Below are positions 37,736-60,657 of a stretch of 64,000 nt of DNA, one piece after another. Source of the stretch: Apricaphanius iberus (taxonomy: Eukaryota > Chordata > Actinopteri > Cyprinodontiformes > Aphaniidae); contig JAPXFQ010002811.1 in the NCBI GenBank assembly GCA_028564705.1, positions 248,001-312,000 on the forward strand, read 5' to 3'. The position numbers and the translations under genes were made by a program. The notes under the pieces were generated by a model, which saw only the letters and a program-made list of their open reading frames with translations, did no database searches and was not told the origin of the DNA. Every line of letters starts with the position of its first letter. The first letter of the stretch is position 1.

Positions 37736-39612
37736 ACCGAAATGTCAGAACAAAACAGTCAGTTTGTGATGAGGCAACATTTCCGTGGCTCTAAAAAAAT
37801 CAGAATGTTGCATTGGATTACACAAAGACTTCTTCCTTTTATCATGATTTCTAAGTTTGTTTGGTTGTGTATTTATTTAAAATAAGCCTATAAATATGTT
37901 AAGCAAGTGTATTGACTTACATAAAAAAATATATAAGAAAAGAAGAAATAGAGCAACTACGCAGAAGTATACAAACCAAACCTTTTTAATCACTCACAGA
38001 CCTGGTTGTTTTTTTTTGTGTTTTTTATGTAATAGATCAGCACAAAGCATGATGAATTTGTGAGGTGAAAGAAAAAAAAAATCCAGTCTTTTAAAGACAA
38101 AACGGGTGTAGCTTCAAATATGGAGTAAAAAGAAATTCTGTCTACACTACTGAACCTGCTGTTGTACCATTCTCGGTCCATAGGTGGTGCTGAGACACTG
38201 GCAGAAAAACTCTGAAAAGAATACTGGGCATGAGCAGTCAACCCAGTGGCAAACAACAAATCTATCTTCTAATCATAGCTTTAAACAAAAGCATGGTGTC
38301 TGTGGTTCTCTGAATACATTTTTGGTGCTGGGGATCGAAGAGGGACAGTAAATCCTATTCTAGGATCCATAATAAGGTCAGCATTTGCTTTATTAGGACT
38401 GCAACACTGTTGGAAGCCATGTTTGTTTACTTTATCACAGAGTTGCTCATGTCTTCAATATAGGAATGGGGCAGCAACATGAACCACTCAGGAGAAGATG
38501 CTGGAGAGCACAAAAACGACGAGATAACTGAGCCAGCGTTTTGAAATTTTCCCACTCTGGGACCTGTTTTTAAAAATGATTGTGTTTGCAGTTTCCTGAA
38601 ACACGTAGATGAGACACCTATTTGAATAATTATCTTTACTGCTACACCTGGTTTTGTCTCTTTGTAGACGGGGCCTAAAACTTCTAAAAATTAAAATCTG
38701 AAAACATTGTATGAGCAGCTCCATTTTCAGTGACATCTCAGTCAAATTCAGTTCGACAAATTGCCTGAAGAAGTGTCTAATTCCAAAAGCCAGGCTTACT
38801 TTGACAATCCTGGCTCAATTTCCCCAGATTTGGTTCCACGAACGTGGCTCATTCATTCGTGGAAAGGTACGCTCATTCACCATGGCAACATACGCTCTTG
38901 GATATGCCTGTGGCAGGCTAACTGTTAGGCTCATTTTAGCTTGATCAAATGACTGGGCGATCCTGGTGATGTCACACTGTGGGGCTGATATTAAGATGCC
39001 GTTCTCTCCCTCACCACACCCACCCTCCAATATAAAGTTGTTGCAGCAGCTGCAGTTTTCTTTTTGGTGGTTAAATAATGCAGTGGAATGTTGGTTTTAT
39101 CTTATAAAATTTAGTTCTAATGATTTAATGATTAATTTGATCGAAAATTTTTACTTTGACCATTTTAAAGAACATTAGCGTATTTTATATTTACTTTCTG
39201 CCAGAAATTTTTTGTTCCACTAATGTCTCTGACACCAAGCATTAATGATTACAAAAAATAAATAAATCACTTTTTGTCTATGATGGAGCCATATAATCAT
39301 CATACTGTCTTGTCTAAATGTCTTATAATAGCCTTATAGTACCTTGCACAAAAGAATAAACATGTAAATTGAAATACTGCATTCATGTAACTTTACATTT
39401 TAAATACTTGAAACTGTTCTTATTTAACTGATTTATTTTTATCCTTTCTAAAATCATGTTCTAACACCTGTTCCGTCATGCATTATATCCTAATTTTAAC
39501 AATTCACAAGAAACTCCAGATTATCTTGCCCTACCTAACAAGGTAATAGGACTTATTAAAATGAATGTAGAAGTTTACAGTTAGAAGCACTTATCAGAGC
39601 TTCTGTGTCACA
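37736..39612. other. no gene seen; possible MITE at about 38740-39060
   Basis: The part with GGTTCCACGAACGTGGCTCATTCATTCGTGGAAAGGTACG-like motifs (here noted only by position, 38830-38870) and CACCATGGCAACA resembles ends of fish Harbinger elements. Ends were not delimited. The remainder is AT-rich. Confidence 0.35.
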
Positions 39613-39620
39613 CTCTAAAC

Positions 39621-39928
39621 CAGTGGTGTCAAACTCATTTCCATTTTGGGCCACATCAAGTTGTTGATTATTCTTAAAGGGGCCGGTTGTGGCAGAAAGT
39701 ATTGACAAAAACTATTAAAAAAACACAAAATTTAACCCCTGCATTCCAAAAGTACGTCTTGAAATTAAATAATACTGAACATCTTTACATAATGTGATTT
39801 AGGACTGTTCAAAGAAACACTGGTTTTATTTTACTAATAAAACTGTATTGGGATTCCACCAAAACAGTACTTACATTTTCTATCCTGGAGGGCCGGATTT
39901 GGCCCCGGGGGTTTGAGTTTGACACGTG
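39621..39928. mobile_element. hAT-type MITE with perfect 8-bp target duplication
   Basis: Ends CAGTGGTGTCAAACTCA and TTTGAGTTTGACACGTG are inverted repeats. CTCTAAAC flanks both sides (39613-39620 and 39929-39936). Same family as 35293-35634. Confidence 0.88.
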
Positions 39929-40099
39929 CTCTAAACCATCTGTAAGCAAAGTCACCTAATTTACATTATGACACAATGGAGCCTGATAAAGCTTTTATAT
40001 GCAGCTAGTGTTCCCCTTATTGGTAATGATGTAATTGTGACGCTCATAGGATGCAATAATAAGCCTTTCTCTGCTTGGGAGAAGAACCAGAGAAGCTGC

Positions 40100-40690
40100 C
40101 AGGGGCCTGTTCCAGAAAGCTTGGTTAACTTACCATTTGTTAAACTCTGAAGTCTTGGTTAATCAACCCAAAATCTTCTCAGCCTGAGTATGTTGGTTCC
40201 AGAACACCTGATAAGAATCAGCTTAATCAACCCACTCTTTGTAAACCAGAGTTATTGAGCGTGCACGTTGAATACACAAAGACCCTCTCAATGGACCACC
40301 AGATTCACAAGTCACAATAGAAACAAAAGGGCAGCATACATAAAAGAAGGGCAGTTTGAAGTACTAATGCTGGCCTATGAGGAATTTAAGCCAATAATTA
40401 TGAACAATAAAGTTGCATCAGCAAAAGAAAAAAAGTTGGCTTGGCAAAAAAATAACTGTGAGTTTAAAGTCCAGTTCACCTCCTAATCAACTGTTTTATA
40501 AATGAGTTGTCTAATAGTACTGTTTACATTTATCTTTATTTTTTTTGTAAAAATATATATGTTCTACCAAAAAACAGTGAGGTGCCCTCTTCAGGTTAAA
40601 ATTTTACACTGCATTTGAATTTAAATCAAGCATTACTACTTGTTCAGCCTTATTGCAGACTTCAGCGTTATAAATGTCATAACTCTTAAC
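40100..40690 (+). mobile_element. Harbinger-like remnant with Myb/SANT-like exon
   Basis: The left end GGGCCTGTTCCAGAAAGC followed by TTAACTTACC-type motifs is a familiar start of fish Harbinger elements. 40310-40460 encodes a Myb/SANT-like segment: NKRAAYIKEGQFEVLMLAYE, then KVASAKEKKLAWQK, followed by an ACTGTGAGT possible donor. The right end is not clear. Confidence 0.55.
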
Positions 40691-41019
40691 ACTCTTCATT
40701 TTTATTTATTCATTTCCTACCCCTGATTCCCAGTTGGGATCTGGGGGTGCTGGAGGATATAATGTATAATTTAAAAATTGTTTCAGTATCTTGGATAATT
40801 ATTCAAAAAAACTATTTCTTTGCCACCAATTTGTTAAGGGAACAATAATATTGTACATTGACTTAGACATATATTGACCTGTAACTTAATGAGATGCAAT
40901 CCTTCGGGAGCCAAAATAACTCTGTCCCAAGTCAAACCTAAACACAAAAAGATTTTCCAAAAAGGTAAAATTTATATCCAATAATCATTAGAAAGACGTA
41001 AGCCAATAAGTATTATTTT

Positions 41020-41570
41020 GTGCATTCTTCCTGTCATGTAACTAATCAAAAGAAGGCTGAGGCCTGTCTAACTGGTGGGGGGGCTTGCCACAAGCCATGT
41101 AGGGGATGCATAGCCTATAGAGAAATAATGTCTGGTCAGATGAAACTAAACATTTTTGCGCCTACATACAAAATGCTGTTTGGAAAGAAACCTGACACTA
41201 CACATTAAACTGAACACACCAACTCAACTGTGAAACAATGTAGTGACAGCATCATGCAGAGGGGATGCTTTTCCATCTTAGCTATTGCAGTCTGTTCTAG
41301 GAGAAAAATTGTTAAAAGTGGCAAAATACTTGAGACAGGTCTGTAATTTCACCTCTCACCAAGAAAATGTTCCTTAACATACGGGACGAACCAGAGTGGA
41401 ACTGTTGAGATTGCAGCTTGTCCAGATTTTAGAATTGGCCAGTCAAAGTGAAGGCCTATATCTAATTCAGAATCTGTGCCAAAACTTTAAATTTGACATT
41501 CACGTGTGCTCTTCATTCAGTATGACTGAGCTTGAGCCAACTTGCACAAAGAAAATTCTGAAGAAAAAAA
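41020..41570 (+). pseudogene. Tc1-like transposase remnant
   Basis: Plus-strand blocks in Tc1 order: a TGAAACTAAACATTTTTG segment, GAAACAATGTAGTGACAGCATCATG (Ser-Ile-Met) with GGGGATGCTTTTC (Trp position now Arg/Cys), and ATTGGCCAGTCAAAGTGAAG with AATTCAGAATCTGTG, which corresponds to the WP.QSPDLNPIENLW catalytic region. Frame is lost several times; about half of the element is missing. Confidence 0.7.
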
Positions 41571-41920
41571 ATTGTTCTCGAGATATGTTAGAGACATGTC
41601 CCGTTTCAGCTTCAACTGTCATAAATGTTTTTTTTGTTGTTTTTTTTATGTATTGACTCGGGTTGCTGATTTTATATGCATACAGAACTTTTCAGATTTA
41701 ACTTTGTGAAAACAAAACAATTTCTTTCCATTTCACATTTGTACACCATTTTGTCCGTCTCACAAAAATCTAATAAAATATATTATGTTGTTTTGGTAAT
41801 GAAACTTACTGCCAGGCACAATGTCTTTGTAATATTCCTAAATGAGGGTCTGGTTTCAGTCTCTTCAGAGGAATCAGTATCGATTTTTAGTCAGAGTCAA
41901 TGCTGGAACTCGTCTTAGAC

Positions 41921-41926
41921 TTTATT
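41921..41926 (-). terminator. nacad polyadenylation signal
   Basis: TTTATT on the plus strand is AATAAA on the minus strand, 113 bp after the nacad stop codon. This gives a short 3'UTR. Confidence 0.65.
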
Positions 41927-42038
41927 TAGCAGATTGGGGATGCAACATACAGCAGCAGCGATACATAAGAGTATGCAGTATTTAGGCTTAATAGGCAGGA
42001 ACAAGGGAACTGGGAATCAAATTGTCCTCAGTTGTCAT

Positions 42039-54608
<12,570 letters not shown>

Positions 54609-55432
54609 GCTTCTCGCTGGCTCTGACGCATTAATATACCATCTAGCTGGAGCAGGCAAGGTGACTGGGAGACTGAAGGAGGAGAGGAAGGAAAAAAAGA
54701 GAGGGGTGGTGGTAGGGAATCTGAGTGCAACCCTGCGTTCAAATTTTCCCCGCAGCACGTGTGTGAGACAGACCAAGGCAAACAGCTAGACTGAAAGACT
54801 GAGAGGCAGAAATAAAGGGTGTATGTGTGTGTGTGTTGGGTCCTTCCTATGGTGCAGCACAGTGATGCTGCTGTGGTGGGTGTGTGTTCTAAAGTCTCCT
54901 CATGCTGCTTATTTGAATATGCATGTATGCGTGTTGAATTTGAGAGGGAGCTGCAGTATTGTCTCCTGATGCCCAGTTTCTGCTTTCCTCCCTCTTCCCC
55001 CCACCCTACTGCTTCATCATTCCTGTATCTCCCTCCTCCCTGCTCCCCCTCCTTAGCTTCAAGCCAAGCCATGACTGGATCTTAGAAGATGATGTCAGCA
55101 GATTTGTGCTAATTTCTCAGTGCTGCCCCCAAGCTTGTAGGAAATGACCAGTACTGCAAAAACAAGAGTTACACAGACTATCAGGGTGGGGGATTTCAAG
55201 GAAAGCACAACTGAAGAGGAGAAACGAAAACCAAAGACAAAAAACGTCTGGGGGATACATGTGAAACTTTAAAGTATTCCCCTCATGATATCCTGTGCCA
55301 TCTGCTCTAATTATGTCCTTGAGGAGTCAACAGGGAGGCAATTCCCCCTGAGTGCTTTTACAGCATAGTGCCCTCCATCTTTAGAAGCAGCTCCCAGAAA
55401 CCAACAGAACAGGAAAATACAATGGACTAAAA
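54609..55432 (-). promoter_or_regulatory. presumed nacad 5'UTR and promoter region
   Basis: The only unique-looking sequence between the predicted nacad start codon and the Rex3 insertion. It is CT-rich on the minus strand and includes a GT/CA run near 54822-54836. No convincing TATA box; the assignment rests on position. Confidence 0.3.
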
Positions 55433-55581
55433 CATCAAAATTATATCCATCCATCCTTCCATACATCATCTTCCGCTTATCCGGGGTCGGGTCGCGGGGG
55501 CAGTAGCCTAAGCAGAGAGGCCCAGACTTCCCTCTCCCCGGCTACTTGGGCCAGCTCCTCGGGAGGAATCCTGAGGCGTTC

Positions 55582-57101
55582 TCAGGCCAGCTGGGAGACA
55601 TAATCCCTCCAGCGGGTCCTGGGTCTTCCCCTGGGTCTCCTCCCGGTGGGACGTGCCCAGAACACCTCACCAGGGAGGCGTCCAGGAGGCAACCTGACCA
55701 GATGCCCGAGCCACCTCAACTGGCTCCTCTCGATGTGGAGGAGCAGCGGCTCTGCTCTGAGCCCCCTCCGGATGACCAAGCTTCTCACCCTATCTCTAAG
55801 GGAGAGCCCAGCCACCCTACGGAGGAAACTCATTTCAGCCGCCTGTATCTTGTTCTTTCGGTCACCACCCAGCGTTCGTGACCATAGATGAGGGTAGGAA
55901 CGTAGATCGACCGGTAAATTGAGAGCTTTGCCTTTCGGCTCAGCTCTCTCTTCACCACGACAGACCGGTACAGCACCAGCATAACTGCAGACGCCTTACC
56001 AATCCGTCCATCGATCTCCCGCTCCATTTTTCCCTCACTCGTGAACAAGACCCCCAATACCTTAACTCCCCCACTTGAGGAAGGACTTCATCCCCGACAC
56101 GGAGAAGGCACTCTACCCTTTTCCGGCTCAAGACCATGGTCTCGGATTTGGAGGTGCTGATACCCATCCCAGCCGCTTCACAATCGGTTGCGAACCGCTC
56201 CAACGAGAGCTGTAGATCACGTTCAGATGAAGCCAACAAGACCAAATCATCTGCGAAAAGCAGAGACCCGATCCTGAGGTCACCAAAACGGATCGCCTCA
56301 ACACCTTGGCTGCGCCTAGAAATCCTGTCCATAAAGGTTATGAACAGGACCGGTGACAAAGGGCAACCTTGGGGGAGTCCAGCTCTTACTGGAAATGAGT
56401 CCGACTTACTGCCGGCAATGCGAACCAGACTCTGACACCGTTCATATAGGGACCTAACAGCCCGTATCAAAGGGCCTGGTACCCCATACTCCCGGAGTAC
56501 CCCCCACAGGACACCCCGAGGGACATGGTCGAACGCCTTCTCCAAGTCCACAAAGCACATGTAGACCGGTTGGGCGAACTCCCACGCACCCTCCAGGACC
56601 CTGCAGAGGGTGTAGAGCTGGTCCAGTGTTCCACGGCCAGGACGCAAAACCGCATTGTTCCTCCTTAATCGGAGGTTCGGCTATCCGTCGGACCCTCCTC
56701 TCCAGAACCCCCCGAACAGACCAGGGAGGCTCAGAAGTGTGATCCCCCTATAGTTGGAACACACTCTGTGGTCCTCTTTTTTAAAGAGGGGGACCACCAC
56801 CCCGGTCTGCCAATCCAAGGGAACTGCCCCCGATGTCCACGCAATATTGCAGAGCCAACCAACACAGCCCTACAACATCCAGAGCCTTGAGGAACTCCGG
56901 CCGAATCTCATCCACCCCCGGTGCCTTGCCACCAAGTAGCTTTTTAACAACCTCGGTGACTTCAGCACCAGAGATTGGAGAGCCCGTCCCAGAGTCCTCA
57001 GACTCTGCTTCCAAACAGGAAGGCGTGTCGGTGGGATTTAGGAGGTCTTCGAAGTATTCCATCCACCGACCCAAAACGTCCCGCGTTGAGGTCAGCAGCA
57101 C
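55582..57101 (-). pseudogene. Rex3 reverse transcriptase region, broken
   Basis: The polymerase is readable across three frames: LGGKAPGVDEIRPEFLKALD, then DLEKAFDHVPRGVLWG, LPQGCPLSPVLF, and the catalytic FADD box in LLFADDLVLLA. The C-terminal part near 55.6-55.8 kb (RWLGHLVRLP and RPRTRWRDYV) closes the frame. At least two frameshifts, so inactive. Confidence 0.85.
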
Positions 57102-58353
57102 ACCGCCCCAACTGTAAACAGTGTTGGTGGCAGACCGCTTCCCCCCTTGAGACGCCGGATGGTGGACCAGAATCGCTTCGAAGCCATACGGAAGTCGTTA
57201 TCCATGGTCTCTCCAAACTCCTCCCAGGCCCGAGTTTTTGCCTCAGCGACCATCCGAGCCGCACTCCGCTTGGCCTGCCGGTACTTATCAGCTGCTTCCG
57301 GAGTCCCACAGGCCAAAAAGGCCCGATAGGACTCCTTCTTCAGTTTGACAGCATCCCTCACCGCTGGTGTCCACCATTGGGTTCGAGGGTTGCCGCCGCG
57401 ACAGGCACCGACTACCTTACGGCCACAACTACGGTCAGCCGCTTCGATAATGGAGGCACGGAACACGGCCCATTCAGACTCAATGTCCCCCGCCTCCCCC
57501 GGGACGTGTTTGAAGTTCTGCCGGAGGTGAGAGTTGAAACCCCTTCTGACAGGAGACTCCGCCAGACGTTCCCAGCAGACCCTCACAACACGTTTGGGCC
57601 TGCCAGGTCTGTCCGGCGTCCTCCCCCACCACCAGAGCCGACTCACCACCAGGTAGTGGTCAGTGGATAGCTCCGCCCCTCTCTTAACCCGAGTGTCCAA
57701 AAGATGCGGCCGCAGGTCCGATGAAACGACAACCAGGTCGATCATCGAGCTGCGGCCTAGGGTGTCCTGGTGCCAAGTGCACACATGAACACCCTTATGC
57801 TTGAACATGGTGTTCGTTATGGACAATCAATGACGAGCACAGAAGTCCAACAACAAAACACCGCTTGGGTTCAGATCGGGGCGGCCATACCGCCCAACCA
57901 CGCCTCTCCAGGTCTCACTGTCACTGCCCACGTGAGCGTTTAAATCCCCTAGCAGAATGAGGGAGTCCCCAGAAGGAGCACTCTCCAGTACACCCTCCAA
58001 GGACTCCAAGAAGGGTGGGTAATCTGAGCTACCGTTTGGTGCATAAGCACAAACAATAGTCAGAACCCGTCCCCCCACCTGTAGGCGGAGGGAGGCTACA
58101 CTCTCATTCACTGGGGTAAACCCCAACGTATAGGCGGCGAGATGGGGGGCAACAAGTATGCCCACCCCAGCTCGGCACCTCTCACCGGGGGCAACGCCAG
58201 AGTGGAAGAGAGTCCAACCCCTCTCGAGGAGACGGGTTCCAGAGCCAGAGCCATGCGTCGAGACAAGGCCGACGATGTCCAGTCGGAACCTCTCAACCTC
58301 TCACACCAGCTCCGGCTCCTTCCCCACCAGAGAGGTGACGTTCCACGTCCCAA
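57092..58353 (-). pseudogene. Rex3 endonuclease and linker region, broken
   Basis: From WNVTSLV-like sequence near 58350 through [21 protein letters not shown] and STDHYLVVS, the apurinic-type endonuclease fold is readable with at least one frame change near 58.15 kb. A TGA at 57827-57829 interrupts CARH-LSITNT; CGA to TGA is expected CpG decay. Confidence 0.8.
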
Positions 58354-58416
58354 GAGCCAGCTTCTGCAGCCGAGGATCGGACCGCCAAGGTCCCCGCCTT
58401 CGGCATCAAAATTATA

Positions 58417-59259
58417 AAGCCAGTAATTGTTAAGATTGAATCAAAGGGCTATATCTGCCATCGCATTTGCTGTACTCCTCAAATAGAGAAAATTTTATAA
58501 TATATAAACTAGGAGAGCTTCCAGGTGGTATTTGAAAAGGGTTGTCATAAGTATAAATAACTAAAATAATGGGGCAGAATACCACACAGATAAGATAAAA
58601 TGGGGTCTCTATATATAAGAAGGCTAGGAGTCCTTTATGCAACCATCCAGATCTCAGTTTTCATCTCTATACTTATTTAGACTTGGGAATTTGAGACATT
58701 TAGGATTACTAATGTAGTGCCCATATGGTCTGGCACTGAGGACCAATACAGCTATAGAAATACAAAGGCATCACAAATCTGAAGCTTTTTTCCCTGTTTA
58801 AGACACTTTTTTATATGCAGCATCACTATATCATCGATTAATAAATAGAATAGATGAATAAATGGTTTCAACATTTCTTCAGCACAAATTTCTTCAATTT
58901 CTCATTTAAAGATTCAGGAAGAGTTAAACTAAACTTCATAGTATACACTCAATTGTGTGAAACTTGTTTTTGAACACTTTGTTTTCCTGAAGGTTTCTAT
59001 GAATTAACTTACTTCCTCATTTATGGCAGCTGTGTTAAATAAAGGTAATTGACAGTGATGCAAAGATTGCAGTACAAGTTTTCCACAGCCAACATAGCAT
59101 AAAACTGTTGTACTGCAGATTAGTCCTGATGCAGATCTGTAAGCCATCATCAGCATATCTGTTTTCTCCATTGGGTAAAAACAAATAGGTTCAGATCGAT
59201 GAAATATAAAGAAAAGGATGGGGCAGCAAAGGATCTGCAAATGTTGTTTCCATGGCAAC
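58417..59259. other. no gene seen
   Basis: AT-rich spacer between the Rex3 target duplication and the candidate exon at 59260. Confidence 0.5.
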
Positions 59260-59350
59260 CTAAAACTTCCCACGGCCAGAGTGCTTGTTCAGCAGAAGAG
59301 ACTGACGCTTTTCTGGATAGGATCTGATAGCCTTCATGCTATACTCATTC
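59260..59350 (-). CDS. unassigned candidate 3' coding exon
   Basis: A good acceptor, TGTTTTCTTGCCAG, opens a 91-bp segment that reads NEYSMKAIRSYPEKRQ and on to HSGRGKF before TAG. It needs two bases from a previous exon. The other two frames stop early. I do not recognise the protein. It cannot be an alternative to the tbrg4 last exon, which enters in phase 0. No clear polyadenylation signal or upstream partner exon was found, so it may be a chance splice-like open segment. Confidence 0.25.
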
Positions 59351-60190
59351 CTGGCAAGAAAACAGCACATTTAAAATGAAACTCTTAGTTTTCACCTAAC
59401 ATTCACCTCAGGTTGCTGGGTTCTTGCAGTACTTTTCAGGGCTCGGTTAAAGGCAAGGTTGAGCGTGTACATTTTAGAAATCTAAAATTGTGTCTGATCT
59501 ATTTTACAGTAATTGAGCTTCATTTAAAAACAAAATATTTGTGGAACATTTGGCTCAGGTTTGGTCTTTCATGATTGTTGTGTAGTTTTGTAGGTCATCC
59601 TCGTTTCTCTGTCTCACAGTGTCTGAAGCCCGAGTCTTGCTGCATGCTCCATGAGGTTGTGTAAGCAGTTTCAGGGCAGCCTTGTTCATCTCTGAATTCT
59701 CTTGCCCTTGTCTGTTCTCCAATGCGGCGCTCTCTCGCAAGCATGAGCATCCACCGAAACATTTGTAAAAACACAGCTACACATTTAATAGAGGGAACTT
59801 TTCACTTGTTTGAAATACTATCAAGCTGCCGATGGAGATATATTTTTCAAACAAATAAATATTCCTCTTGATTGAATCCTTTTGGTTTCACAATGATACT
59901 AAAGCAAGAAAATATGTTGTAACTGTTTAAGCACCATTTGTCTGTGTAGCTCCTGGTTTCATTTAAACCATAACCCTTTAAATGTTAAAAACAATAATAA
60001 CAATTGTTATAAACTATTTATTCCATCATATGATGAAACACATTGACATACATAAGTTATTTTGTTAGTTACATCCTAACAAGAAGCATTCTTTGACCAA
60101 ATATTTCACCCAACTCCAGATGTTCTGTTGCAACATGCCCATTGCAGAGGTAAAAGACAAAGTTCTTGATCAGATCATATCACTGTCGTG

Positions 60191-60196
60191 TTTATT
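60191..60196 (-). terminator. tbrg4 polyadenylation signal
   Basis: TTTATT on plus, AATAAA on minus, about 200 bp after the tbrg4 stop codon. Confidence 0.5.
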
Positions 60197-60397
60197 TATG
60201 TATCTCTCCTCATCCTAAACTCTTTACTCACCGTCACCATGGAAACAGGGAAAGCCCCACATGTTTCCAGGGGAACGAGAGCAAAAAAAAATTTGATGCT
60301 GCTTCAACCAGAGCGTGGGTGGATATGTGCATTCCCTGTGGGTCCCTCTGGACTGGAAAAACTCAAATCGAGCTGAGCTTTCGAAGCGTTGTTCAGA

Positions 60398-60499
60398 TCA
60401 CTTGGCCATGTCCTCAGCTATGGCCTTCCCCATTTTATCCTTCAGGTATGCCAGTTTCTGCCAATCGGTCTTCAGGTCGAACCACTCATAGTATGGCAC
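60398..60499 (-). CDS. tbrg4: tbrg4 (FASTKD4) last exon, partial gene
   Basis: Strong acceptor TCCTCCTTTTAAG, then 33 codons and [18 protein letters not shown] and [14 protein letters not shown] match the end of the RAP domain of FASTK-family proteins, most closely TBRG4, as recalled from the family. TBRG4 is a mitochondrial RNA-processing factor. Human TBRG4 adjoins NACAD, so gene order supports the call. No earlier exon was recognised between 60.5 and 64 kb, where transposons dominate; the rest of the gene should lie beyond the window. Confidence 0.75.
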   Translation of the reverse strand: MPYYEWFDLKTDWQKLAYLKDKMGKAIAEDMAK

Positions 60500-60657
60500 C
60501 TTAAAAGGAGGATAAAGGGGGGTTATTTTAGGCCCATGTTCAAAAGTAACAGAATGCACGTCTTGGTCTCAGACAAGGAGCAGGGAACAAATAACTTTAG
60601 ATTTTGTCTCACCTGTAAACTTTTTTTAAAAATATTTATTTGATATTTACTTATCAA

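Larger units (their letters stand above)
55446..58403 (-). mobile_element. Rex3 (RTE-clade) non-LTR retrotransposon, nearly full length, decayed
   Basis: On the minus strand it encodes an endonuclease followed by a reverse transcriptase with LPQGCPLSPVLF and FADDLVLLA. The 3' end is a short (GATG)n-type tail, diagnostic for Rex3. Both annealing sites of the primer pair long used to amplify fish Rex3 occur near 56351 and 56795 (from memory). It is flanked by the 13-bp duplication CATCAAAATTATA at 55433-55445 and 58404-58416. Confidence 0.93.

Noticed and set aside
56975..57670. 231-codon plus-strand frame
   Set aside because: Antisense of the Rex3 coding strand; Pro/Arg-rich shadow.
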